This document shows, piece by piece, positions 8,098 to 16,889 of a DNA stretch of 64,000 bases (position 1 is the first letter of the stretch; every line of letters starts with the position of its first letter). The stretch is from Pseudomonadota bacterium. GTDB taxonomy: Bacteria; Pseudomonadota; Gammaproteobacteria; Steroidobacterales; Steroidobacteraceae. The notes beneath the pieces were generated by a model. It was not told the origin of the DNA. It did no database searches and saw nothing but the letters and a program-made list of their open reading frames with translations. The stretch covers positions 62,001-126,000 of the forward strand of contig JAKAZL010000001.1 in assembly GCA_021815925.1 (NCBI GenBank). Direction: 5' to 3'. A program made the position numbers and the translations under genes.

Positions 8098-9537
8098 TCA
8101 GTTGCGCAGTGCGCTGCCCCCGAGCAGCACCAGCAGCACGAGCTGCTCGAACGCGGTTTTGATGCCGCCGATCAGCTCTGCCGGGTGCGGGACCAGTTCC
8201 CGGTCGGCGATGACGCCGAAGTGTACGCGCCCGTTGTAGCTCAGCATGCTCACTCCCGTACCGATGCTGCCCGACTGCGGGACCCAGAACAGCATCTGAC
8301 GGATCGGTGCGGCGCCGATGAACAGCATCTGCTCCGGTCCGTGCAGGTTGGAGGCTACGAGGCTCGCCTTCGCACTGAATAGATCCATGACCCAGTCCTC
8401 AACGCTGCGCGGCAGACTGCCGATTGTCGCGAGCAGGCCGTAGGTGAGCATGGACTGCTCGGATCCCTTGAGCGACTGCATCGCGGCACGTACTCCGTAA
8501 AGGCGCTCCAGGGGATGGCGGACCCCCACGGGTAGATCGACGAGCACGAGTCCGAAGCGATTGCCGAGCGGCTGGCCGGCATGCCCGGGGCGCAGGTCGA
8601 CCGGGACCGCAGCCCGCAGCGCCAGCCCGCCGAGTTCATCCCCGCGTGCCTCGAGATACTGGCCGAGCGCGCCGGCGAGCGTCGCAACGAGCACGTCGTT
8701 GACCGTGCAGCCGAGCACCCGCCCGATGGTCTTGACCTCCTCGAGCGACAGCGATGGTCCCCATGCGACCCGCCGGGTGCCGCACAAGGGCCGCTTCAGA
8801 CTGGAGGGCGGATCGTCGGGGAGCAACGAGAAGCGGGCCAGCTCGGCTACCAGAGCACCCGCCTGGGTCACGGCCGCCGCGGCCGCATCGGGGTGTCGCG
8901 CGAGTTCGACCCCCGCCGAGGCGAGTCGGCCCCCTTCGCGCAGCGTACTCTCGAGCCATTGAGTCACGGTGGCACTCGGGCTCAGATCGCCGTTGGGCGC
9001 GACGGCTGCGGTGGCACCGGAATCGGCGCGCCGAGCGCTCGCAGGCCGACGGTCGGCCAGATCGAGCAATACGCGCACCAGCGCGATCCCATCGGCATAG
9101 CAATGATGAATGCGGGCAATGATCGCGCTGCCGCGCCCGAACCGCTCGACGATGTGAAAGCTCCACAGGGGGCGGCCCGCGGGCAGCGGCTCGCTGGCCA
9201 GTTCTCCGACCAATGTCTCCAACTCACTCTGCCGGCCGGGAGCGGGCAGCGCGGCGCTGAGTACGTGATCGTCGATGTTGAATTGGCGGTCAGTCTCCCA
9301 GACCGCCTGATAGAGGCCATCGCGCGGCACACTGCGGAATCGGCTGCTCGAGGCGAATCGTCGGGCGATCAGATCGCGCAGCCGGCGGCGATGCAACGGG
9401 GTACCGAGGACGATGAGCGCAACGATCACCATCGGGTTCGTCGGGCGCTCCATGTTGAGGAACGCCCGGTCGACTCGCGAAAGCGGCGTGCACGGAGCGT
9501 CCGGCGGGTCGGGACGTCGGTTTAGGCCCATGCGCAC
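8098..9537 (-). CDS. Wax ester synthase / diacylglycerol O-acyltransferase (WS/DGAT)
   Basis: A 479-residue bifunctional acyltransferase that esterifies fatty alcohols (wax esters) or diacylglycerol (triacylglycerol) with acyl-CoA. The N-terminal family signature PLSRVDRAFLNME (residues 18-30) and the catalytic HHxxxDG motif (HHCYADG, residues 144-150) are intact. The C-terminal domain carries the expected NDVLVATLAGALGQYLEARG helix and a conserved end (GVSMLSYNGRVHFGVIADREL). Length is normal for the family. It is divergent from a long-chain fatty acyl-CoA reductase whose ATG is 107 bp away, so alcohol supply and esterification are encoded back to back, which favours wax ester synthesis as the main role. 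Confidence 0.93.
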   Translation of the reverse strand: MRMGLNRRPDPPDAPCTPLSRVDRAFLNMERPTNPMVIVALIVLGTPLHRRRLRDLIARRFASSSRFRSVPRDGLYQAVWETDRQFNIDDHVLSAALPAPGRQSELETLVGELASEPLPAGRPLWSFHIVERFGRGSAIIARIHHCYADGIALVRVLLDLADRRPASARRADSGATAAVAPNGDLSPSATVTQWLESTLREGGRLASAGVELARHPDAAAAAVTQAGALVAELARFSLLPDDPPSSLKRPLCGTRRVAWGPSLSLEEVKTIGRVLGCTVNDVLVATLAGALGQYLEARGDELGGLALRAAVPVDLRPGHAGQPLGNRFGLVLVDLPVGVRHPLERLYGVRAAMQSLKGSEQSMLTYGLLATIGSLPRSVEDWVMDLFSAKASLVASNLHGPEQMLFIGAAPIRQMLFWVPQSGSIGTGVSMLSYNGRVHFGVIADRELVPHPAELIGGIKTAFEQLVLLVLLGGSALRN

Positions 9538-9644
9538 AGTGTCGCGCGAGACCGCCCGGCGCGAAGCTTCGGTTTGTCACGATGCGTCGCTACGGGGTGG
9601 CGCGTACGTTCAATCCGAGTGGCGCCGTCGGCGGAAGCGGGACA

Positions 9645-11627
9645 ATGGCATATTTCATCACCGGAGGGACCGGCTTCATCGGCCGACACCTGGTCAAGCG
9701 GCTCGCCGCGCGCGGCGAGCCGCTGTATTTGCTCACGCGGTCCAGCTCCCATGCCCGGGTCGGGCGCCTCGCGCGGGACTGCGCCGGTCTCGGCGCGTCG
9801 CTGTCGTTCATCGAGGGGGACCTCGGCGCGCCGCTGCTCGGCATCTCGGCGGCCGACCGCAAACGACTTACGGGTGCCGTCACCCACTTCTTTCATCTCG
9901 GGGCACTGTACGACCTGAATGCAGCGGATGACGAGCTGTCGCGCAGCAATGTCACCGGTACGCAGCATGCGTTGGATCTTGCGCATGAGATCGGGGCGGA
10001 GCGATTCCATTTCATGAGCTCCATCGCCTCCGCCGGGCGGTATCCGGGGGAGTTCACCGAAGACATGTTCGAGCAGGCCGGGGCGCTCGATCATCCGTAT
10101 TACCGCACCAAGCACGAGGCGGAGGCGCTGGTGCGCACCACCTGCAGGGTGCCGTGGCGCATCTACCGTCCGGGCATGGTCGTCGGGCACTCGCTGAGCG
10201 GTGAGACCGACAAGATCGACGGCCCGTATTACCTGTTCAAGTTGATTCAAAAGGTCCGCGACGTCGTGCCGCGCTGGATGCCGCTGGTCGGCGTCGAGGG
10301 GGGGTACGTCAACATCGTGCCCGTGGATTTCGTCGCGGCGGCGCTCGAGTACCTGGCACACGTGCACGGCGAGGACGGACAGTGCTTTCATCTGACCGAT
10401 CCGCGCGACTACCGGGTGGGTGAGGCCATCAACGTGTTTGCGACCGCCGCGCATGCCCCGATACTGCAGCTGCGCGTGGACTCGGCGTTCACCGACTCGC
10501 TGCGCGCGGGGGTGCATCTGCCGCGCGAAGCGGCCGCGCCGCTGCGCCGCATGTTTGAGGAGTGGCTCGCCGAGGCGGGGGTGCCGCGCGCAGTGCTGGG
10601 ACTGCTTGACCAGCCGACCACGTTTTCCGCGACCCGCGCGCAGCGGCTGCTGGCGGCAGCAGGCATCGCGGTGCCGCCCTTGGCCGACTACGCGTGGCGC
10701 CTGTGGGACTACTGGGAGCGCCGGCTCGATCCGGATCTGGATCCGACCGTCCGCCTGCGGCAGGTCGTTACCGGCAAGACGGTCCTGCTGACCGGCGGGT
10801 CCTCCGGCATCGGACGCGCCACGGCGCTGAAGCTGGGCGCGGCGGGCGCGCGAGTGATACTCGTTGCCCGCAACGCGGACAAGCTCGAGCAGGTGCGTGC
10901 GCAGATCGTGGCGAGCGGCGGGGAGGCCGGCATCTATGCCTGCGACCTGGTCGATCCGCCGGCCTGCGCCGGCCTGCTCAAGCAGCTCGCCGCGGAGCAG
11001 CCGCCGATCGACATTCTGATCAACAACGCGGGCCGCTCGATTCGCCGTGGCATCGATGCGACCTACGAGCGTCTGCACGATTACGAGCGGCTCATGCAGA
11101 TCAACTACTTCGCCGCTGTTCGCCTGACGCTCGGCGTGCTGCCGGCGATGGCGGCGCGGCGCACGGGCCACGTGATCAGCATCTCGTCGCTTGGCGTGCT
11201 CACCAACGCCAGTCGGTTCGCGGCATACAATGCCTCCAAGGCCGCGCTGGAAGCGTTCACCCGGTGCGCCTCGGGGGAATTCGCCGACCGCGGCGTACGC
11301 TTCACCGTGGTGGATCTGCCCCTGGTGCGCACGCCGATGAGCGCGCCGACGAAGCTGTACGAGCACTTCAAGCTCCTGGAGCCCGAGCAGGCCGCCGACA
11401 TCGTCTGCGCTGCGATCGTGCGCAAGCCGGAGCGCGCGACGACGGGTGTCGGAACGTTTGCGCAGGTCGTGGAGGCGCTGGCACCGCAGCTGAATCGGGT
11501 CGTGATGAGTGAGAGCTATCGGATGTATCCGGACTCACAGGCCGCAGGCGGCGCGGCCGCACCGGCCGAGGCACTCTCACGCGAGGCGCGGACATTCGCA
11601 GCCCTGCTGCGCAATCTGCATTTCTGA
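9645..11627 (+). CDS. Long-type fatty acyl-CoA reductase (two SDR domains), fatty alcohol-forming
   Basis: A 660-residue protein from the ATG at 9645, just after a GGAAGCGGG ribosome site. The N-terminal half is an extended SDR domain: NADPH motif TGGTGFIGR (residues 6-14), HFFHLGALYD, the YRTK catalytic motif near residue 151, YRPGMVVGHS and GPYYLFKLIQK. The C-terminal half is a classical SDR: TGGSSGIGR near 383, NNAGRSIRRGID and YNASKAA near 527. Length, domain order and many short stretches match from memory the Marinobacter Maqu_2220-type reductase, which takes acyl-CoA to fatty alcohol in one enzyme. It is therefore the likely alcohol source for the divergent WS/DGAT. Both domains look intact. 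Confidence 0.92.
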   Translation: MAYFITGGTGFIGRHLVKRLAARGEPLYLLTRSSSHARVGRLARDCAGLGASLSFIEGDLGAPLLGISAADRKRLTGAVTHFFHLGALYDLNAADDELSRSNVTGTQHALDLAHEIGAERFHFMSSIASAGRYPGEFTEDMFEQAGALDHPYYRTKHEAEALVRTTCRVPWRIYRPGMVVGHSLSGETDKIDGPYYLFKLIQKVRDVVPRWMPLVGVEGGYVNIVPVDFVAAALEYLAHVHGEDGQCFHLTDPRDYRVGEAINVFATAAHAPILQLRVDSAFTDSLRAGVHLPREAAAPLRRMFEEWLAEAGVPRAVLGLLDQPTTFSATRAQRLLAAAGIAVPPLADYAWRLWDYWERRLDPDLDPTVRLRQVVTGKTVLLTGGSSGIGRATALKLGAAGARVILVARNADKLEQVRAQIVASGGEAGIYACDLVDPPACAGLLKQLAAEQPPIDILINNAGRSIRRGIDATYERLHDYERLMQINYFAAVRLTLGVLPAMAARRTGHVISISSLGVLTNASRFAAYNASKAALEAFTRCASGEFADRGVRFTVVDLPLVRTPMSAPTKLYEHFKLLEPEQAADIVCAAIVRKPERATTGVGTFAQVVEALAPQLNRVVMSESYRMYPDSQAAGGAAAPAEALSREARTFAALLRNLHF

Positions 11628-11900
11628 GCGGGGCCCGCCGGCGGACTGAGCACGTGCCGCGATCGGCTCCGTTCGCGACCCTCACCGATGATCAATCCTT
11701 TGGCGCGTTGCCGCCCGTGCGGCAGGGGGCGAAGGACCGTCGTCGCACGCGGCGGCCGGATCGGCGCCGAATTCGGGCTTGAGATCGTTCCGCTACCGCA
11801 GGCAATATGTCGCCGGCGGCCAGACCCTGTTCTGCAAGGCGAGCCGTATGGGGCACAGTGCCCGCTCGCTTTCCGCATTCCAGTCTCGGAGGGAACGACG

Positions 11901-12731
11901 TTGAACAAACGGAACGGTCTGATCACCCTGGCCCTCGCGGCGACGATTGCCCATTTCCCGGCGCACGCCGATACGCCGACTCCGCCCTGCAGTGGATCGT
12001 CCGCGCTGCTCGGGCTACTCGATCGGCCGACCGTGGGGGATTCCAGCTGCGTGGTGCCGCAGGGCATGACCGTGCTCGAGGCGGGTGCCACCGCCGGCAA
12101 TCTGTACGGTGCGCCGGGCGGGCAGATCGACACGCTGCCCAATATGGAGTTGCGCTGGGGCCTGTCGGGGGACTCGGAGCTCGTCTGGCTGCCGCCGAAC
12201 TTCCAGTACCAGTCGGTCAATGCCGGACCGGGCGGCCCGCCGCTGACGCTGCGCGGATTCGGTCCGACGACGGTCGGCATCAAACATGAAATCGGCTACA
12301 ACGAGCACTGGCAGTGGACCGCGGAGGCGCTGGCCACGCTCCCCTCCGGCGATACTACGTTCGGCAGCCACGGTCTCGGTGGCGCGCTCAACGCCATCGT
12401 CAGCTACGGCAGCGGTCCGCTCGGAGTCTCGCTGATGGTCGGACTCACCTCGCAGACCGAGCCCACGGCCGTGGGCGGGCAGCGCTTTCAGAGCTTCAAT
12501 CCCGACCTGGTGGTGACCTGGCAGTCGAGCGCGCGGCTGCAGTTCTACGGGGAGATCTACGGTCAGTCGACCAGCGGCTACCACCAGGGCTGGGGAAGCG
12601 ACGCCGACGGCGGATTGCAGTACCTGGTCACGCCGGACTTCGAGGTGGACCTGGAGGAGGGCGTGCGTCTGCAGGGCAATCTCGGCGGGTTCTCGAACTA
12701 CACCGGAGTCGGGCTCGGCCTGCTGTTCTGA
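11901..12731 (+). CDS. Outer-membrane beta-barrel protein (phenol-degradation MetA-like/transporter family)
   Basis: A 276-residue exported protein. I choose the TTG at 11901 because it sits 6 bases after a strong GGAGGGA ribosome site (11888-11894) and opens a clean signal peptide (basic NKRNG, hydrophobic LITLALAATIAHF, cleavage after AHA). The rest alternates polar and aromatic residues in strand-like segments with Gly-rich turns, and the protein ends LGLGLLF with a C-terminal Phe, the usual barrel-assembly signal. The pattern resembles the PF13557 'MetA-pathway of phenol degradation' barrel family; the transported substrate is unknown. It stands alone, convergent with the H+-ATPase gene. 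Confidence 0.7.
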   Translation: MNKRNGLITLALAATIAHFPAHADTPTPPCSGSSALLGLLDRPTVGDSSCVVPQGMTVLEAGATAGNLYGAPGGQIDTLPNMELRWGLSGDSELVWLPPNFQYQSVNAGPGGPPLTLRGFGPTTVGIKHEIGYNEHWQWTAEALATLPSGDTTFGSHGLGGALNAIVSYGSGPLGVSLMVGLTSQTEPTAVGGQRFQSFNPDLVVTWQSSARLQFYGEIYGQSTSGYHQGWGSDADGGLQYLVTPDFEVDLEEGVRLQGNLGGFSNYTGVGLGLLF

Positions 12732-12738
12732 CCGACGC

Positions 12739-12782
12739 CGGCTGCGGGCCGGCGGAGCGAGCGCCGCATATGCCCGCAGCCG
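12739..12782. terminator. Nested inverted repeat between convergent genes (bidirectional terminator candidate)
   Basis: An 11-bp perfect inverted repeat (12739-12749 and 12772-12782) encloses a second 5-bp stem (12750-12754 and 12762-12766). It fills the 51-bp gap between the stop of the barrel-protein gene and the stop of the ATPase gene on the other strand. There is no U-tract on either side, so if it ends transcription it does so as a GC-rich hairpin; that function is inferred from position. Confidence 0.5.
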
Positions 12783-15170
12783 CTACTGCATCTTCAGGTG
12801 CGCGCCGATCGCCGCCTTCAACGTATCGAGCACGAAGGTGAACACGATCGTGGCAAGCAGCACCGCGCCGATCACGCCGAGCGATATCGGGCTCATGAGA
12901 ATTCCGCCGGCCGCGAGCGTCGTGAAGATCGCCACGTTCGCCAGCATCGAGACGATGATCCAGCCGCTCGGCAGCGAACTCCACAAGCGTCGCCGCTCAC
13001 GCACGACGTAGAACAGTCCCTGGCTGGCAAAGGAGAGTGTCACCGATGCCAGCGTCTGCAGCCGAGCCTGGTCGAGTCCGAGGTGGTAGCGGCCGACGGC
13101 GACGATGCTGCCGCAGAACAGGACGCTGCACAGCGCCAACGCGACTCCGAGCATCGTGATGCTGTCGACGTGCCAGGCATTGGGCTTGGGTGAAGGGCGC
13201 ACATTGTCGGTGGTCGCGGACATCGCAAGAAAATCGCCCGTGATCATCAGCAGCGCCATGAGGCGCGGCGTCAGGATGGCGTGCCCGGTCATGACCAGAC
13301 CCACGACCAGCAGCAGCATCTGGCTCAGCTTCTGCGTCAGGGAGCGCATCGTGTAGGTCAGGATGCGCTGGAATGCGATCCGTCCCTCGCGTACCGCGCT
13401 GACGGTACCGGACAGTCCCGGCTCGGTAAGCACGATTCCGGCGGCGGATTTGGCGACATCGGTCGCGCTCGACACGGCGATGCCCATCTGCGCCTGGCGC
13501 AGGGCCGGGGCATCGTTGGCACCGTCGCCGCACATCCCGACCGTGTGTCCGCTCGCCTGGAATGCCCGCACGATGTGGAATTTGTCCTCCGGGAAGACTC
13601 CGGCAAACACGGCGTAGTCCTGCGGACGGACGCGCTCGGGTATCGGCCCCGGCGGGCAGACGGGACCCTTCAGGCCGACCGCGCGCGCCACGACTCGCGC
13701 GGTCACCGGAGCGTCACCGGTGACCATGACTGTGGCGACGCCCATGGCGCGCAACTGTCCGATCAGCTCCGCCGCATCCTCGCGCGGCGGGTCGCTGAGC
13801 GCGACGAGCCCAATGACCTGCGGAGCTGCATCGAGCGGACCATATGCGACGGCCAGCACCCGGTAGCCCTCGGCGGCGAGCGCCTCGGCGGTCGCCGCCG
13901 CTTCCGCAGGGGCAGTGCCGAGTGTCTGCAGCGTCGCGAAGGCGCCCTTGACGATGCGCAGCGCATGGCCGGCTGAATCGGTGACGATCGCTTCGGCGCG
14001 CTTGCGCGTGGGATCGAAGGGTGTGAAGGATCGCAGCTGCGCCGGCTCGCCGGGCGCTGGATGAGCCGCCGCGGCGCTGCGGATGGCGCTGTCGACCGGA
14101 TCTGCACCGCCTTCTGAGCTCGCGAGCGCAGCCAGGGCGAGGATGCGCGGCTCGTCGTAGCCGGCCATCGGCCGCACCGCCGTGACGGCGAGCGCGTTCT
14201 GGGTGATGGTGCCGGTCTTGTCCGAGCACAGCACATCGAGCGTGGCGGCTTCCTCCACGGCCGACAGCCGGGTGGGCAGCACGCCGCGGGCCGCGAGCGC
14301 CCGCGCGCCAAGCGCGCTCGCGAGCGTGAACGTTGCCGGTAGCGCCACCGGGATCGCGGCCAGGATCGCCGTGAGGGTGAGGGAGATCACCTCGTGCGTC
14401 GGCAAACCGAGTACGGCGGCATAGGCGACCTGGGCAATGACGACCCCGCCGTTGAAGATGGCGAGATTGCGCACCACCCGCAGCACGGTCGTCTGTTGCG
14501 TGCTGACGCCGTGTGCCGTGCGCACCAGTTCGGCCGTGCGGCCGAACCGTGTCCGTGCACCGGTCGCCGTCACTTCGGCGAGTGCTTCGCCGCGGCGCAC
14601 CAGTGCGCCGGCGTAGGTGATCCGGCCCGTCGTACCCTCCACCGGGAGCGACTCGCCGGTGAGCGTCGATTGATCGAGTAGCACTTCCCCGCCGATCAGG
14701 CGGACGTCGGCGGGTACGATGCCACCGAGGGACAGCTTGATCAGATCGCCCGGAACGAGCTCGGCGGCCGGTACGGTCCGCCACGCGCCGTCGCGCCGCA
14801 CCGAGGCCATCAGGGCGAGGCGTGTCTTCAGGGCCTGCAGCGTCGCTTGTGCGCGGCTCTCCTGAACGAAGCCGAGCACTGCATTGAACAGCACCAGCAC
14901 GCCGATGACCCCCGCCTCGACGTACTTGCCGAGCGCGAGTTGCAGGACGATCGCCGCCTCGAGCATCCACGGAATGGGAGCCCAGAACTTCTCCGCCAAT
15001 CGTCGCCACGCCGGCCGCTCCTGCTCGGTCACGGCGTTCGGGCCGAACTGCCTCAGGCGCTGTTGTGCCTCGATGGCGCTCAGCCCCCGGGCCGGCGTCG
15101 CGGGCATCACCTCTGCGGTGCGGGCAGGGGCGGGGGTCGGTGGCATCGGGTTGAAGTCGTGTTCGGCCAT
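12783..15170 (-). CDS. Plasma-membrane proton-efflux P-type ATPase (P3A type)
   Basis: A 795-residue P-type ATPase from the ATG at 15170, the start that precedes the cytosolic N-terminal domain (GLSAIEAQQRLRQFGPNAV). The phosphorylation motif is CSDKTGTIT with Asp317, the actuator motif is LTGES, and the hinge is MCGDGANDAPAL. Short loops, early transmembrane hairpins (IPWMLEAAIVLQLALG; GVIGVLVLFNAVLGF) and the absence of heavy-metal-binding CxxC motifs point to the H+-exporting P3A group of plants, fungi and some acid-tolerant bacteria rather than metal pumps. It would extrude protons at the expense of ATP. It is monocistronic and divergent from the photolyase gene, 163 bp away. Confidence 0.85.
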   Translation of the reverse strand: MAEHDFNPMPPTPAPARTAEVMPATPARGLSAIEAQQRLRQFGPNAVTEQERPAWRRLAEKFWAPIPWMLEAAIVLQLALGKYVEAGVIGVLVLFNAVLGFVQESRAQATLQALKTRLALMASVRRDGAWRTVPAAELVPGDLIKLSLGGIVPADVRLIGGEVLLDQSTLTGESLPVEGTTGRITYAGALVRRGEALAEVTATGARTRFGRTAELVRTAHGVSTQQTTVLRVVRNLAIFNGGVVIAQVAYAAVLGLPTHEVISLTLTAILAAIPVALPATFTLASALGARALAARGVLPTRLSAVEEAATLDVLCSDKTGTITQNALAVTAVRPMAGYDEPRILALAALASSEGGADPVDSAIRSAAAAHPAPGEPAQLRSFTPFDPTRKRAEAIVTDSAGHALRIVKGAFATLQTLGTAPAEAAATAEALAAEGYRVLAVAYGPLDAAPQVIGLVALSDPPREDAAELIGQLRAMGVATVMVTGDAPVTARVVARAVGLKGPVCPPGPIPERVRPQDYAVFAGVFPEDKFHIVRAFQASGHTVGMCGDGANDAPALRQAQMGIAVSSATDVAKSAAGIVLTEPGLSGTVSAVREGRIAFQRILTYTMRSLTQKLSQMLLLVVGLVMTGHAILTPRLMALLMITGDFLAMSATTDNVRPSPKPNAWHVDSITMLGVALALCSVLFCGSIVAVGRYHLGLDQARLQTLASVTLSFASQGLFYVVRERRRLWSSLPSGWIIVSMLANVAIFTTLAAGGILMSPISLGVIGAVLLATIVFTFVLDTLKAAIGAHLKMQ

Positions 15171-15333
15171 GATGCTGAGGTTCCGCTCGCCGGCAAGTCT
15201 ACCCGAGGCGCCGTGCCGGGCGCCCGCCGCATTCCTCTGGGCGCGGCTCGACAGCCCGGCAGCGGCATTGCACACTGCGCGACGTCGGATCCGGCCGGTG
15301 CCGGGTCGCAGCCAAGGTGGCGAAGCTCACTCC

Positions 15334-16818
15334 ATGTCCAAGCAGCGCAGTGCGTCCAGCCCGGCCGCGCGACCGGTCATCGTCTGGTTTCGCAACGACC
15401 TGCGCCTCGCAGACAATCCGGCGCTGACGGCGGCGGCCGCTGGCGGCGCGCCGGTCATCCCGCTGTTCATCCTCGATGAGCGCGCCAGCGGCGGACGTGC
15501 GTTCGGCGGCGCGGCTCGCTGGTGGTTGCATCACAGTCTCGCGGCGCTCGATCAGTCGCTGCGTGCGCTAGGGAGCGGGCCACTCAATGGCATGAAGTTG
15601 TGCCTGCGGCGCGGTGCGGTCATGCAGGTGCTGCTTGAACTCATCGAGACGAGCGGTGCCTCGCGCGTGCTGTGCAACCGGACCTACGATCCGCAGATCG
15701 ATGCGCTCGACGATAGCTTGCAGCAGAGTCTGAGCAGCGGCGGCGTGACGCTTGAGAGCTTCCCGGGGGCGCTGCTCGCCGAGCCCGGTGCGCTGCGCAC
15801 CGGTGGTGGGGGCCCGTTCCGGGTGTTCACCCCGTTCTGGAACCGGCTGAGCTCGCTCCAGATCGGCGAACCCCTGTCGGCGCCCCGGGCGCTGATGGGT
15901 ACCGAGCACGTGCCACATGGCATGCGGCTTGAGGACCTGGGCCTGCTGCCTCGTCTCGGCTGGGATGCTGGCTTCGCCGCGCAGTGGAGTCCGGGGGAAC
16001 GGGGCGCGCGCAGCCGGGCCCGCACGTTCCTCGCCAGCCGCTTCGCGCACTACCGTACCGCCCGCGACGTGCCGGCGCTCGAGGGAACCTCGCGTCTCTC
16101 GCCGCATCTGTGCTTCGGAGAAGTGACAGCGCGACAGCTGTGGCGCGCCGTGCTGCGCTCCCCGAGCGGCGGGCGCGGCGAGCTGACGGGCAACGGCTTT
16201 TTGCGCGAGCTCGGCTGGCGCGAGTTCGCCCACTACACGCTGTATCACTTTCCCAGCCTGCCGCAGCGGCCGCTGCGGACGGAATTCGAGGCGTTCGGGT
16301 GGCGCGATGATGCGGCCGGATTCCAGGCATGGTGCCGCGGGAACACCGGCTATCCGATCGTCGATGCCGGGATGCGCGAGCTGTGGCACACCGGCTGGAT
16401 GCACAACCGCGTGCGCATGATCGTCGGCTCCTTCCTGGTGAAGGATCTGCTCGTACCCTGGCAGCGCGGTGAGCAATGGTTCTGGGACACGCTGCTCGAT
16501 GCGGACCGGGCCAGCAACGCGCTCAACTGGCAGTGGGTCAGTGGCTGCGGGGTCGACGCGGCCCCGTATTTCCGCATCTTCAATCCCGTGGCGCAGAGCG
16601 AGCGGTTCGATCCCGAAGGTGAGTATCTGCGCCGCTGGCTGCCCGAGCTTCGTGCACTGCCGGCACCGGTCATTCATGCGCCGTGGACTGCTGCACCGGA
16701 GGTACTGGCGCGGGCGGGCGTCAGGCTCGGCGAGACGTATGCGCGTCCCCTCGTGGAACACGACGTGGCCCGCAAGCGTGCGCTGGCGCGGTTCGAGGCG
16801 CTCAGGCAGCGCGACTGA
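15334..16818 (+). CDS. phr: Class I deoxyribodipyrimidine photolyase
   Basis: A 494-residue photolyase from the ATG at 15334. The N-terminal antenna domain begins VIVWFRNDLRLADNPAL, and the C-terminal FAD-binding domain has the class I signatures TGYPIVDAGMRELWHTGWMH, NRVRMIVGSFLVKDLL and NWQWVSGCGVDAAPYFRIFNP. In this family the enzyme uses blue light and reduced FAD to split cyclobutane pyrimidine dimers. Length matches bacterial CPD photolyases. In some other bacteria photolyase belongs to an ECF-sigma regulon that also contains Cfa, DUF1365 and a FAD oxidoreductase; here that operon is about 18 kb away, so any shared control is untested. The following gene begins 71 bp downstream on the same strand. 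Confidence 0.94.
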   Translation: MSKQRSASSPAARPVIVWFRNDLRLADNPALTAAAAGGAPVIPLFILDERASGGRAFGGAARWWLHHSLAALDQSLRALGSGPLNGMKLCLRRGAVMQVLLELIETSGASRVLCNRTYDPQIDALDDSLQQSLSSGGVTLESFPGALLAEPGALRTGGGGPFRVFTPFWNRLSSLQIGEPLSAPRALMGTEHVPHGMRLEDLGLLPRLGWDAGFAAQWSPGERGARSRARTFLASRFAHYRTARDVPALEGTSRLSPHLCFGEVTARQLWRAVLRSPSGGRGELTGNGFLRELGWREFAHYTLYHFPSLPQRPLRTEFEAFGWRDDAAGFQAWCRGNTGYPIVDAGMRELWHTGWMHNRVRMIVGSFLVKDLLVPWQRGEQWFWDTLLDADRASNALNWQWVSGCGVDAAPYFRIFNPVAQSERFDPEGEYLRRWLPELRALPAPVIHAPWTAAPEVLARAGVRLGETYARPLVEHDVARKRALARFEALRQRD

Positions 16819-16889
16819 GACTCAAGCGGGGATTCGCTGCACGGCGAGCCGGTCGCCGCGCGCCGCAATGCGTTGATCGGGGAAGGTGT

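Noticed and set aside
9522..11366. A 614-codon open frame on the minus strand
   Set aside because: It is antisense to the fatty acyl-CoA reductase, which has strong motifs. Long antisense frames are expected in GC-rich coding DNA, and the translation shows no family pattern.
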